64,000 nucleotides of DNA from Wenjunlia vitaminophila DSM 41686. GTDB taxonomy: Bacteria > Actinomycetota > Actinomycetes > Streptomycetales > Streptomycetaceae. The notes under the pieces were generated by a model. It had not been told where the DNA came from, made no database searches, and saw nothing but the letters and a program-made list of their open reading frames with translations. Where the stretch lies: contig NZ_KB904664.1 of assembly GCF_000380165.1 (NCBI RefSeq), positions 1-64,000 of the forward strand. The letters run 5' to 3'. This document shows positions 8,724 through 18,317 of this stretch, piece by piece; the first letter of the stretch is position 1, and each line of letters starts with the position of its first letter. Made by a program: the position numbers and the translations under genes.

Positions 8724-9382
8724 CCCGTTCCCTTTTCCCCCGTGACCGGCCCAGAACCGGTCCGCGTGCAAGCAACCTCGTTATTGTCGCCGTGTGGGGA
8801 AGCCGGTTCGCCAGCATCCCGCGTCTGTTACAGCCCTCGTACGAACCAGCAGTCACGGCGTGACCGGGGCGACGCAGCGCCACCCTGAGGCGCGTCGGGC
8901 CACAGCCAGCAGGTGACCTCGGCAACCAGAACCAGTCAGCCGTCGCCAGCTCGCGGTAGGACACCGCGGCCGGGTGCTGCTGTAGTGGCCCAGGTTCTTC
9001 CGGCCTCGGGCGCTGGCAGCGTACAGCCGGCCGTGGCCACGGCCCTGGGGGCCAGGGCCCCGTTGCGAGATCCGCGTGGGAAGCCGGCAGGGCGTTCTTC
9101 CGTTCCAGGTCAGGCCCGATCCACGGCACGCAGCCAGCGAACCAACGCGCGAGGGGCCTGCCGGCAGCAGGCGCCCAGCAGCCATGGATCGCCGATCGGG
9201 CCAGGTCGGCAGTTGGGCAGTGACGCTGAGGACCACGAGAAGACAACGAACAACCCCGGTCCCCCAACGGCAAGCCCACGGCAGGACCAGCTTCCGGCAG
9301 GCCAGCAGGGCAAGGCGGAGACCGCAGCGCCGCAGGCCAGCGGCTCACCACGCCGACCCCACGGCCGCAGGGAAGGTCAAGA
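8724..9382. other. 660 bp of degenerate sequence
   Basis: No intact gene. On the minus strand, protein-like fragments switch frames repeatedly. One piece reads GRGHGRLYAASARGRKNLGHY, and the adjoining frame continues SYRELATADWFWLPRSPA. This pattern fits a heavily decayed gene, perhaps an insertion-sequence transposase, but the family cannot be named. Confidence 0.4.
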
Positions 9383-10351
9383 TCAGACCCAACCTCGCCG
9401 TGTGGCTTCCACGCCTGCGTGGAAGCGGCTTCTCGCCTGGAGTGCGGTGAGGAGGTTCTGCACGCGCCGACGCACGGTTCGGGTGGTGATGTCGAGCTGC
9501 CTGGCGATCGCCTCGTCCTTCATCCCGGCGGCAAGCAGGGTCAAGACCTTCCGTTCCTCCTCGCTCAGCCCAACGGTGGTGCCGCTCATGGGCACGGCCC
9601 GGCTCCAGGAGACCTCGAACAGCATCACCAGGCCGTCAAGGAGCGGAGAGGAACGCACGAACAGTGCCTTGGTGTTCTGGGGTTCGCGGTCCAGCGTGAT
9701 CACTGCGGCCGTTCGGTCCGCGATCGCCCCTCTGAAGGGCAGCTCGGGATGGATGCGGGCCTGGAGTCCGTTGATCGAACTGCGCTCGGCGCTCACGTCG
9801 GACGTCAGACCGTCGGGGTCACAGAGCTGCCGGAAGCCCACTCCGCGTAGAAGTGCGGCCCTCTCCATGCTGCCGATCTCACCGGTGATGTAGGGAGCGG
9901 TGTCCCACATGAGGATCTCGCCACGGGCGTCACGCAGGAGTTGGTGGTACCGGTGCCCGACGTCCTCCCAGGTGTCCAACTGGTCGAAGCAGCGGTCGCC
10001 GTCGTCGGTGCGCAGGGAACGGCGGTATCGCTCGTGCAGGTGTGGCAGTGAACCACGGATCTGGAGCAACTCTGTCTCGTGTTTGAGGACCAGCTCCCGA
10101 AGGGCGCGATCGGGGTCGGCCGCGGTCCACCCGGCGCCGGTGTCCCCGGCCGCTGCCAGAACGTTTGCGCGCAGGGCCAAGCCTTGTGCGCGCAACCAGT
10201 CGAGGATCACGGTCGCCGACTCGGGCGTGTGCCCGGTGTCAAGGGCGAGGTCCGTCGTTGTGGCCGTCCCCCGGTCGAGGAGGGCGAGGTAGATCGCCTC
10301 TGTGCCGTCCGGCATGCCGAGACCGGCCAGTGCTGACAACTCCTGGGGCAT
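9383..10351 (-). CDS. TrmB/LuxR-type transcriptional regulator
   Basis: A 322-residue regulator. The N-terminus (about residues 5-65) has a TrmB-like winged helix (GTEAIYLALLDRGTATTTDL). A central sensor-like domain of about 180 residues follows. The C-terminus is a LuxR helix-turn-helix (GLSEEERKVLTLLAAGMKDE, then ARQLDITTRTVRRRVQNLL). There is no receiver domain, so it is not a phosphorelay regulator. Start at ATG 10351, with GAGGAAAGG 6 nt upstream. It is divergent from the secreted subtilase gene 140 bp away, an arrangement repeated in many streptomycetes, so it probably controls that protease. Confidence 0.85.
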   Translation of the reverse strand: MPQELSALAGLGMPDGTEAIYLALLDRGTATTTDLALDTGHTPESATVILDWLRAQGLALRANVLAAAGDTGAGWTAADPDRALRELVLKHETELLQIRGSLPHLHERYRRSLRTDDGDRCFDQLDTWEDVGHRYHQLLRDARGEILMWDTAPYITGEIGSMERAALLRGVGFRQLCDPDGLTSDVSAERSSINGLQARIHPELPFRGAIADRTAAVITLDREPQNTKALFVRSSPLLDGLVMLFEVSWSRAVPMSGTTVGLSEEERKVLTLLAAGMKDEAIARQLDITTRTVRRRVQNLLTALQARSRFHAGVEATRRGWV

Positions 10352-10491
10352 CACGGGCCTTTCCTCATACGGACAGAGTCCGCTTGTTGACCGCCCACCT
10401 GCCTGGTCATGCACCGGACACGTGGGAAAGCATCCTCCGGTAACCGGGCGGGGGTGTCCAGCCCTGGTCCGGCCCGAAGGAGGAGTTCTCT

Positions 10492-13400
10492 ATGAGACAC
10501 CTGAGACGGCTCAGGGCAGGTGCCGTGTTCGCGGCAGTTGCCGCGGTAGTCGCAGGAGCAGTCCTGGCGGAACCAGCCGTTGCGGAACCTGAACCCGCCG
10601 GTCAGCCAGTGAAACCCGGCTCCGCCCCACAAGCCGGCCCGACGTCGGCGCAGATCACGCTGATCACCGGCGATGTTCTCACCGTGCGCAGTATCGACGG
10701 GGACCACAAGGCGGTCAGCGCGGACAAATCCGGGCCCTCGCACGGCATCGTGTCGCTCTACGAGGAGGACGGCCACACCTACGCCCTCCCGTCCGCCGCT
10801 CAGGAGGGTGTCAACAGCGGCCGCATCGACCGCGATTTGTTCAACATCGACACGTTGATGAGCAACGGATATGGCATATCCAAGTTGATTCCCGTCATTG
10901 TCGACAACCAGGACAGCGCCAAGGCGCCGGCGATGCCCGCGCGGGCGCAAGGAGGCCGTGCGCTCAAGAGCATCAACGCGCTGGCGGTCACCGTGCCCAA
11001 GAGTGGGACGAGGGGTTTTTGGGCCAACTACGACAGCGCGGCCGACTTGCGTGCGCGGGGGGTCGACCGGATCTGGCTCGACGGCAAGGTCTCGGTGGAC
11101 CTCGCCGAGTCGGTTCCCCAGATCGGTGCACCCGACGCCTGGAAGGCCGGATTCGACGGCAAGGGTGTCACCGTCGCCGTACTCGACACCGGCGTCGATG
11201 CCACGCACCCCGACCTCGAGGGCCGGATCTCCCAAACCAAGAACTTCAGCGCGAGTAAGGACGCCTTCGACCGCGTCGGCCACGGCACCCATGTCGCTGC
11301 GACCGTCGGCGGGAGCGGCGCGGGCAACGGCCACAGCGGAGTCGCGCCCGGTGTCGACCTGATGATCGGCAAGGTGCTCGGCGACGATGGCTCCGGCACG
11401 TTCAGCTCGGTCATCGCCGGTTTGGAGTGGGCGGCTGGGAACGGTGCCGATGTGGTCAACATGAGTCTGGGCAGCGACGTCCCGGACGACGGCAGCGGCC
11501 CCCTCAGCGCGACCATCGATGAGCTCACCGAAGAGACGGACACCCTGTTCGTGGTTGCTGCGGGCAACACCGGCCGTCGGACCATCGGCAGCCCCGCGTC
11601 CGCAAGCGAGGCACTCACCGTCGGCGCCGTGTCGAAGGCGGACGCGCTCGCCACCTTCTCCACCCGCGGGCCTCGCAGCGGCGACTTCGCGGTCAAGCCC
11701 GAAATCTCGGCCCCGGGGGTCAGCATCGTGGCGGCCCGGGCGGCGGGTACCAGCATGGGCACCCCCGTCAACGACCACTACACCTCTGCGAACGGCACCT
11801 CAATGGCCACCCCGCACGTCGCTGGGGCCGCCGCCATCCTCAAGCAGCAGCACCCGACGTGGTCCGCCCGCGAACTCAAGGCCGCCCTGGTCACCACCGC
11901 CAAAGCAGGCAGCTACCAGGTTGCCGAAGGCGGCGTGGGCCGCGTCGACCTCACCCGTGCCGTGTCCCAGAAGGCATACGGCACGCCCGCAGCCGTGAAC
12001 CTCGGGGCCATCCGCTACGCCGAGGCCGGTGACTACGAGCCAGTCAGGCGTGAGCTCACCCTGCACAACTCATCCGACAGCGACCGCACGTTCACCATTG
12101 ACGACGACGGGGTCAACGCCAGCGGGGAGAGAATGCCGGACGACGCGGTGACCGCGTCAAGCACCTCGGTCACGGTGCCCGCCGGCACGTCCGCCGATGT
12201 CACCATCAGTGTCGACCCGAACCTGCTGGCGCGGAACACGTACTACAGCGGCCGAGTGTCGGCCACGGCGGAGGACGGCACTGCCGTGTTCTTCCCCCTC
12301 TCCTTCCTCATGGAGAAGCTGATGTACGACGTCACCATCACCGGCATCGGCGGCGACGGCGCCGCCGCCGGCGGCCCCAGCCAGGTGAGGCTGTTCGCGA
12401 CGGGGTACGGGGCGTCCTCGACGTTCAACGCCGAGGGCACAGCACGTCTGCGGGTGGAACCAGGCGAGTACATGATGTACGCGAACATCTTCACGCCTGA
12501 CGCCTCTCGCTCCTGGACCGAGGAGGCGACGGCAGCCTTCGACTCATCGCTGACCGTCGACCGCGACGTCACCATCACTCTCGATGCCCGCAAGGCAACC
12601 CCGGTCACGGTGGACACCGGTCACGCCACCGAGTGGCGAGGTGGCGCGTTCAACTACAACGGCTACATGACGCTGCTTCCCGGTGACATCAAGCGCGTCT
12701 CCACGCTGCCCTCACCGGGCGGCAGCAACGACGAGTTCGTCCTCGACTCCTCCCTCACGGCTCCCGTCCTGACCGCGAAGGTGGAAGCGGACAAGCCGCT
12801 CAGCCTCACCCCGACCCAACTGGACGGCGCCAAACAGTTCAGCGGCGAGCGCACACTCGAGGTCGTTGATGCCGGGACCGGAACTCCCGCCGAATACCGC
12901 GGGATCAACGCGCGCGAGAAGATCGTCCTGGTCACCCGGTCCCCCGACGTCCCGATCTCCGAGCAGATCGACACCGCGGCCGAGCACGGGGCGGCCACCG
13001 TGGCGGTCGCCAACAACACCCCTGGCCGTCTCGTCGCCGCTGCCGGCTCCACCGCCGTACCGTCCTTCGCGCTGTACGGGGAACAGGGCGAGCAACTCGC
13101 CGCACGGGCCGCCCTCGGCGACCTCCGCATCGAGCTGAAGGGCACCCCCTACAGCCCGTTCCAGTACGACCTCGTCCACACGGTCAGGTCGATCCCGCAG
13201 GACGGTCTGAAGTTCGTCGCCGACGAGACCAACACGGCGCGCATCGACGCCGACTACTACGCCCACGCCCAGCAGGCCGGCAACCTGCACCAGGCATTCG
13301 GCCGGGCCGGACTCCCCTACTTCGCCACCACCACGGTCCCGATCCGACTGGGCGCCCCGCACCAGGAGTACGTCACCGCCGACCCCAACGCCCGGTACTG

Positions 13401-14175
13401 GACGGGTGCCGAGATCACCGGTTCCAACGGCATCGCCACGTTCGACCGTGGTTGGCGCACCTTCAAGGCGGGAGAGCGGCACAAGGTCAACTGGTTCAAA
13501 CAGGTGGCCAACCCCACCCGCGGTGACACCTGGTTGGACCAGGGCTACTCCTCGGCAGTCGGTGACTACCTCTCCATCGGCGCCGAACCGTTCCCGGACG
13601 GCGAGCCGTGGCACCGGCCGGCCCCGGGGTGGAACGACAGGATGTCCGTGGTCCTCTACCGCGGAGACAACGAAGTCGGTCGCACCGACAACTACTTCTA
13701 CAAGACCTTCTACGTCGATCTCGAACCGGGTACCTACCGGGCGGTGCAGAAGATCGACCGTGACGCCCCGGGTTGGGAGTTCTCATCGTCGCTCACGACG
13801 GAGTGGACCATCAACATCACCAGGACGGGGGTCATCTCCCACATCCCGATGCCCAGGCTGACTTACGACGTGGCCGTCAACCTGCACAACCGGGTCAAGG
13901 CAGGCAAGAAGCAGGCGATCACCGTCCGAGCCACGCTGCCGAGCACCGACGGCAAGGTCACCGGCGTCAAGACCTGGGCGTCCTACGACGACGGCGCCAC
14001 CTGGTCCCCCGTCGCACTCGCCCCCTCCCGCAAGACCGGCGAGCTCACCGGCACGCTGAACCTTCCCCGCGTCACCGCGACATCGGGCTACGTAACCCTG
14101 CGGACCCAGGCAACGGACGCGTCGTCGGGCAACACCATCGACCAGACCGTCAAGCGGGCCTTCGGCCTGGAGTGA
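10492..14175 (+). CDS. secreted S8 family subtilisin-like serine peptidase
   Basis: A 1,227-residue exocellular protease. The Sec signal peptide is residues 1-31 (ends EPAVAEP). A propeptide occupies roughly residues 32-200. The subtilase domain has Asp232 (LDTGVDATHP), His264 (GHGTHVAATV), oxyanion Asn359 (AAGNTG) and Ser437 (GTSMATPHVAG). Long beta-sandwich regions and a PA-like segment (about residues 780-890) follow. The size and architecture match large streptomycete subtilases. Start at ATG 10492 with AAGGAGG 8 nt upstream. It ends in a strong terminator and is divergent from the TrmB/LuxR regulator. Confidence 0.95.
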   Translation: MRHLRRLRAGAVFAAVAAVVAGAVLAEPAVAEPEPAGQPVKPGSAPQAGPTSAQITLITGDVLTVRSIDGDHKAVSADKSGPSHGIVSLYEEDGHTYALPSAAQEGVNSGRIDRDLFNIDTLMSNGYGISKLIPVIVDNQDSAKAPAMPARAQGGRALKSINALAVTVPKSGTRGFWANYDSAADLRARGVDRIWLDGKVSVDLAESVPQIGAPDAWKAGFDGKGVTVAVLDTGVDATHPDLEGRISQTKNFSASKDAFDRVGHGTHVAATVGGSGAGNGHSGVAPGVDLMIGKVLGDDGSGTFSSVIAGLEWAAGNGADVVNMSLGSDVPDDGSGPLSATIDELTEETDTLFVVAAGNTGRRTIGSPASASEALTVGAVSKADALATFSTRGPRSGDFAVKPEISAPGVSIVAARAAGTSMGTPVNDHYTSANGTSMATPHVAGAAAILKQQHPTWSARELKAALVTTAKAGSYQVAEGGVGRVDLTRAVSQKAYGTPAAVNLGAIRYAEAGDYEPVRRELTLHNSSDSDRTFTIDDDGVNASGERMPDDAVTASSTSVTVPAGTSADVTISVDPNLLARNTYYSGRVSATAEDGTAVFFPLSFLMEKLMYDVTITGIGGDGAAAGGPSQVRLFATGYGASSTFNAEGTARLRVEPGEYMMYANIFTPDASRSWTEEATAAFDSSLTVDRDVTITLDARKATPVTVDTGHATEWRGGAFNYNGYMTLLPGDIKRVSTLPSPGGSNDEFVLDSSLTAPVLTAKVEADKPLSLTPTQLDGAKQFSGERTLEVVDAGTGTPAEYRGINAREKIVLVTRSPDVPISEQIDTAAEHGAATVAVANNTPGRLVAAAGSTAVPSFALYGEQGEQLAARAALGDLRIELKGTPYSPFQYDLVHTVRSIPQDGLKFVADETNTARIDADYYAHAQQAGNLHQAFGRAGLPYFATTTVPIRLGAPHQEYVTADPNARYWTGAEITGSNGIATFDRGWRTFKAGERHKVNWFKQVANPTRGDTWLDQGYSSAVGDYLSIGAEPFPDGEPWHRPAPGWNDRMSVVLYRGDNEVGRTDNYFYKTFYVDLEPGTYRAVQKIDRDAPGWEFSSSLTTEWTINITRTGVISHIPMPRLTYDVAVNLHNRVKAGKKQAITVRATLPSTDGKVTGVKTWASYDDGATWSPVALAPSRKTGELTGTLNLPRVTATSGYVTLRTQATDASSGNTIDQTVKRAFGLE

Positions 14176-14193
14176 CCCCACACCGCTCCCACC

Positions 14194-14233
14194 CTGTGGG
14201 TTGCCCCGGAAGCATCTCCGGGGCAACCCACAG
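14194..14233 (+). terminator. terminator of the subtilase gene
   Basis: CTGTGGGTTGCCCCGGA at 14194-14210 is perfectly complementary to 14217-14233 with a 6-nt loop, a 17-bp stem 18 bp past the stop codon. A short TTGCTTC follows. Confidence 0.9.
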
Positions 14234-14631
14234 TTGCTTCGCTCCGTGCGTCGTACGGCCACCGTCATGGCGTTTCCCGAGCAGCGGACTTGCCGCCGTC
14301 CGCGCGCTGTTCACGACGACCTCACCTCCAGCAGAGACCCTCGACGGTTTCCGTCCGGGCCAACGAGACGGGCTCCTGCGCCGAACAACTCGCCGCCGTC
14401 TCGGCGCTGGGCACCGGCCGGGCGGGACGGACGCGACCGGCCGACCGCTCGACCTGCCAGACGCGCCAGTGCACGCAGCGCCCCGGTGCTCACGGCGCTC
14501 GAAGTCCCGTGCTGTCCCGTGCCGCCGAGGCCCCTGGCCGGTGAGTCCTTCCTCCGGTCCGGGAGCCGAGATCGATTGTCAGTGGTGGGTGAGATGGTAG
14601 GTGCATCAAGTCGGAATGAGGGGGAGCGGTC
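14234..14631. other. 400 bp without a supported gene
   Basis: No gene is supported between the subtilase terminator and the VWA gene. The last 60 bp are A/G-rich and should contain the promoter and ribosome site of the VWA gene, but no clear -10/-35 pair was identified. Confidence 0.5.
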
Positions 14632-15672
14632 ATGACCGGGAACCAGAACTACATCAATCACGTTGCCCTTGTGCTGGACGCCAGTTCGTCGATGTCGCAC
14701 CTGAGCCGAAAGGCCGTCGAAGTCGCCGACCAGCAGATTGCCTATCTTGCCCGCCGGTCGAGGGAACTGGACCAGGAAACACGCGTCACGGTGTACGTCT
14801 TCGCGGACAAGGTGGAGTGCGTCATCTACGACAAGGACGTGCTGCGGATGCCGTCGCTGAAGCAGCTGTATCGGGTCGGCGGAATGACGGCCCTGCTGGC
14901 GGCCGCACTGAAGTCACAGCGGGAGTTGGCTCAGACCGCTCAGCTGTACGGCGACCACAGCTTCCTGACGTTCGTCCTCACTGACGGGCAGGAGAACGCA
15001 AGCCATCGCTGCCCGGATGCCCCGACCAGGGACCCGCGTGAACTCGTTGATGCCGTGGCCACAATGATCAAGAAGCAGGAGGACAACTGGACGCTGGCCG
15101 TCCTCGTGCCTGACCAGATGGGCAAGCGCGAGGCCATGCGGTGCGGTTTCCCGAAGGACAACATCGCCATCTGGGACGCCACGAGCACACAGGGTCTGGA
15201 GGAGGCCGGGCAGGTCATCCAGCAGGCCACGGAAAAGTTCATGATGGGCCGCGCCCAGGGTATTCGGGGATCGCGGGCGGTATTCTCCACGGGTGCGGAC
15301 GCGGTCAACAAGGACACCATCAAGGCGGCCGGCCTCACCCCGGTGAATCCGTCGCAGTACCAGCTGATCCCGGTGGCTCGTGACGCGGCGATCCGCGACT
15401 GGGTCATAGAATGCGGGCACACTTACCGTACTGGTGGCGCGTTCTACCAGCTGAGCAAGTCGGAGAAGATCCAGGCACAGAAGCAGATCGCGGTGCTGGA
15501 GAAGAAGACGGACCGGGTTTACACGGGGCCCGAGGCCCGAGCCCTGCTCGGCTTGCCGGACGTGGAAGTTCGCGTCAAGCCGGACCACAACGACGACTTC
15601 ACGATTTTCGTGCAGAGCACCAGCGTCAACCGGAAGCTCGTGCCGAACACGCGGCTGCTGCTCATGCTCTGA
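14632..15672 (+). CDS. VWA domain-containing protein
   Basis: A 346-residue cytoplasmic protein with an N-terminal von Willebrand A fold. The metal-ion-dependent adhesion site is complete: DASSSM (residues 17-22), a threonine in the GGMTALL loop, and LTDGQENASH later. Such domains bind a partner protein through a divalent metal. The C-terminal third (YRTGGAFYQLSKSEKIQAQK to the LLLML end) has no known domain. There is no signal peptide. Start at ATG 14632 with a GGGGGAG site. It appears monocistronic. Function is unknown. Similar stand-alone VWA proteins occur in actinomycete accessory regions. Confidence 0.85.
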   Translation: MTGNQNYINHVALVLDASSSMSHLSRKAVEVADQQIAYLARRSRELDQETRVTVYVFADKVECVIYDKDVLRMPSLKQLYRVGGMTALLAAALKSQRELAQTAQLYGDHSFLTFVLTDGQENASHRCPDAPTRDPRELVDAVATMIKKQEDNWTLAVLVPDQMGKREAMRCGFPKDNIAIWDATSTQGLEEAGQVIQQATEKFMMGRAQGIRGSRAVFSTGADAVNKDTIKAAGLTPVNPSQYQLIPVARDAAIRDWVIECGHTYRTGGAFYQLSKSEKIQAQKQIAVLEKKTDRVYTGPEARALLGLPDVEVRVKPDHNDDFTIFVQSTSVNRKLVPNTRLLLML

Positions 15673-16299
15673 GGCCGTGGAAAATGCCCGGTCGGCCGAG
15701 GGCTTCGCGGTTCTGAAGTCTCCCACTGCGTTGGAGTCGGCGGCTCGGGCCGCGCCCCGGTCCCGTGGGGCCGGGACCCGGCCCGAGGGGTGCGGAAGAG
15801 CGGCGGGGGCAGCTAGGCACGCCGGAGTCGGCGGGAGGGCTCCGGCGGGGTGGCGGTGGAGCGCGGCGGCCGGACAGGTAGGACTGCTGGCGTTGGCGCA
15901 GGAGAGCCGGGCACCCCCTGGCGTGGCCGGGCGGACTGGCCACGTGGACGGTGGTCGAACAGCTCCACGCGGAAGCGGCACCAGAGCGTCCCGGGGACGC
16001 TGGGCGCACGGCACGGGGAGCAGCCGATCCAGCCGGAGGGTTCACGACCGCATCGCGGCAGCGCCGCGCGGGCGGGCCCGGGCGGGTGTCCCGGCAGGCA
16101 CGTAGGACGGTCGCCGCCGGCGTCTGGTGCCGCGATCCGGCCCTTCTGCCCCCCGGATTCGTTCGGCGCCTTCCTGACGCGCCCAGCCTGGGCAGGGACG
16201 GCCTCGTGGGCGAAGTCCGGCCACATGTGGATCGAACCAGCCACAACCTTTCCTCCCGTCCAGTGGTCACGTTCCCGATTCACCACGGATTGGAGAACC
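15673..16299. other. 630 bp without a supported gene
   Basis: Long open frames exist in several phases because of the high GC, but none has a credible start or fold. The last part is the upstream region of the FG-GAP gene, whose ribosome site GGAG lies at 16292-16295. Confidence 0.5.
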
Positions 16300-17526
16300 T
16301 TGAGACACAGAACCCATGCAGTGGCCGCAACCGCGGCTGCCTGCCTGCTGTCCGTCCTCGCGGTACAGGTCCCGGCACATGCGGACCAGGCCACCCGCCA
16401 GAGCGGATCAGAGGCACGGGCGGGCGACGACTTCAACGGCGATGGCTACCGCGACCTGGCCATCGGCACCCCTGACGCCACCGTGAACGGCCGTGCCGCG
16501 GCCGGCTCGGTGGTCATCAGCTACGGCACGCCCCAGGGCATCGACCCGGCGCGGCGAACCGTCATCACGCAGGACAGCTCCTTCATACCCGGCGCGGCCG
16601 AGACCAGTGACAAGTTCGGCACCTCGATCAGCAGCGGGGACCTGGATGGTGACGGCTACGCCGACCTCGTCGTCGGTTCCCCGGGCGAGGACATCAGCGA
16701 GGGGCCCGATCAGGGGTCGGTCTCGGTGATCTGGGGCGGCGCCAACGGGCCCACCGGCTCCCGAACGCTCACTGGGCGCTCGTCGGACTCCTCCCCGGGC
16801 GAATTCGGTCGCACCGTGGTCGTCGGCCGGTTCACCGGCGACGGCAAGCCGGATGTGGCGGTCGCGGGCTACACCGACGTGTGGCTCGCCTCGGACATCA
16901 CCAAGGCCGGGGACGCGAAGATCGATCACATCTACGCCTATGACCTGGGGCCCTTCCACCACAAGACCATCATGAGCGGGACCAGCGGCGACGCGAACGG
17001 CGACGGCCGCGACGAGCTGGTCGTCTTCGGCCAGACGGCCTACACCGCACTGTTCACGCAGGTCAATGACGAGTTCCAGGTCGTCTGGTGGGAGTTCGGC
17101 CTGGGCAGCGCCGGCGACTTCGGGGACATCAACCACGACGGGTACGAGGACCTGGTCCTCGGCATGCCGTACATGGACGACGAGACCGGCAGGGCCCAGA
17201 TCTGGTGGGGCGACTCCGACGGGTTCGGCGGTCCCGACGGGCCCGACCCGGGGCAGGTGACCACTCTGAGCCAGTACGCTTGCGGTCTCGGTGACAGTGA
17301 GTTAGGCGACCAGTTCGGGCACACCGTGCGGCTGTACGACGCGAACCGGGACGGGTTCGGGGACCTCGCTGTCACCGCGCCCTATGAGAACGCGAAGGAC
17401 GGCGCGGTCTGGCGGCTGCCCGGCACCGCCAACGGACTCACCGCCGTCGGGAGCCAGTCCTTCGACCCGCCCCGGCTCGGGGTGAACTCACCCGGCGCCA
17501 GATTCGGCCTGGTGCTCAACCGGTGA
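16300..17526 (+). CDS. secreted FG-GAP repeat (integrin alpha-like beta-propeller) protein
   Basis: A 408-residue exported protein. The start is taken as TTG 16300 (GGAG 4 nt upstream), which opens directly into a signal peptide (RHRTHAVAATAAACLLSVLA, cleaved near AHAD). The mature part is a run of FG-GAP repeats with Ca-binding loops: DFNGDGYRDLAIG, DLDGDGYADLVVG, DANGDGRDELVVF, DINHDGYEDLVLG, DANRDGFGDLAVT. These form a seven-bladed propeller of the integrin alpha type. The role is likely extracellular binding. An upstream in-frame ATG exists but lacks a ribosome site and would disturb the signal peptide. Confidence 0.88.
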   Translation: MRHRTHAVAATAAACLLSVLAVQVPAHADQATRQSGSEARAGDDFNGDGYRDLAIGTPDATVNGRAAAGSVVISYGTPQGIDPARRTVITQDSSFIPGAAETSDKFGTSISSGDLDGDGYADLVVGSPGEDISEGPDQGSVSVIWGGANGPTGSRTLTGRSSDSSPGEFGRTVVVGRFTGDGKPDVAVAGYTDVWLASDITKAGDAKIDHIYAYDLGPFHHKTIMSGTSGDANGDGRDELVVFGQTAYTALFTQVNDEFQVVWWEFGLGSAGDFGDINHDGYEDLVLGMPYMDDETGRAQIWWGDSDGFGGPDGPDPGQVTTLSQYACGLGDSELGDQFGHTVRLYDANRDGFGDLAVTAPYENAKDGAVWRLPGTANGLTAVGSQSFDPPRLGVNSPGARFGLVLNR

Positions 17527-17782
17527 GTCGCTGTCCGGCCCGTCCTGCAGTCCTGGACGGGCCGGACGCCCGTCGGGGCCCGTGGGGCACCCTGTCCGGT
17601 CGCGTCCACAACGCTCCAGGCGGAAGGGGAGTAGGTAACCGGCCGCCCGCGTACCGGTGCTGCCGGCGACCGCCTCCTTGTTGATCACTGGGGTCTGGTC
17701 GTGCACGCCCTGGACCGTCAGACTCTCCTGCCATGATCACAGCATCCAGGGAACCCTGGGGCCGACCTGGCAGGGAGATGGG

Positions 17783-18148
17783 ATGATGACTGGTTCTGGA
17801 TCGCGTGAACGGGCTGTGCAGCCTGAGGACCTGAGTCGGTTCGTTGTGGATCGGCTCAATGCAGCGGATGTGGACGGGCTGGTGGCGCTGTACGAGCCGG
17901 ACGCGGTGCTTGCCCTGCCGGATGGCAGAGTCGCCACAGGCAGCCAGGAGATCCGTCAGGCGTACGAGCAACTTGTACTGGACAGGCCGGTGTTCACTCC
18001 GGGGGAGCAGCAGCCCACGCTCCGGAACGGGGACCTGGCCCTGACCTCGGTGCGTCTGCCAGGTGGTGGAGCCACGGTGGAGGTCGCCCGCCGACAACCT
18101 GATGGCACCTGGCTCTGGGTGATGGACCAGCCCAGGGTTCTCGGATAG
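17783..18148 (+). CDS. NTF2/SnoaL-like domain protein
   Basis: A 121-residue protein with the cone-shaped NTF2 fold of the SnoaL/DUF4440 group. It opens with a helix (VQPEDLSRFVVDRLNAADV), then DGLVALYEPDAVLALPDG, a central helix (EIRQAYEQLV), and C-terminal strands ending DGTWLWVMDQP. Members act as isomerases, hydrolases or ligand binders, and no catalytic assignment is possible here. Start at ATG 17783 with GGGAG upstream. No operon partner is evident. Confidence 0.8.
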   Translation: MMTGSGSRERAVQPEDLSRFVVDRLNAADVDGLVALYEPDAVLALPDGRVATGSQEIRQAYEQLVLDRPVFTPGEQQPTLRNGDLALTSVRLPGGGATVEVARRQPDGTWLWVMDQPRVLG

Positions 18149-18317
18149 GGGGTGCCTGTCAGGCCTTGACGCCGTTGGGACCCCGCCGGAGGACTCCGCA
18201 CTCCACTGCGTCCTTGTGAGCCGCGGCCTCGAACTCCGCTGTGGCGGAGGTACCGGGAGATGAGCGTGCCACCGTGCTCGGAGGAGTGGGCTGCCCGCGG
18301 CTGTGTCGGCTGGCGCG

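Noticed and set aside
10351-11778. 475-codon minus-strand frame opposite the subtilase
   Set aside because: Antisense shadow of the catalytic domain of a well-supported peptidase.
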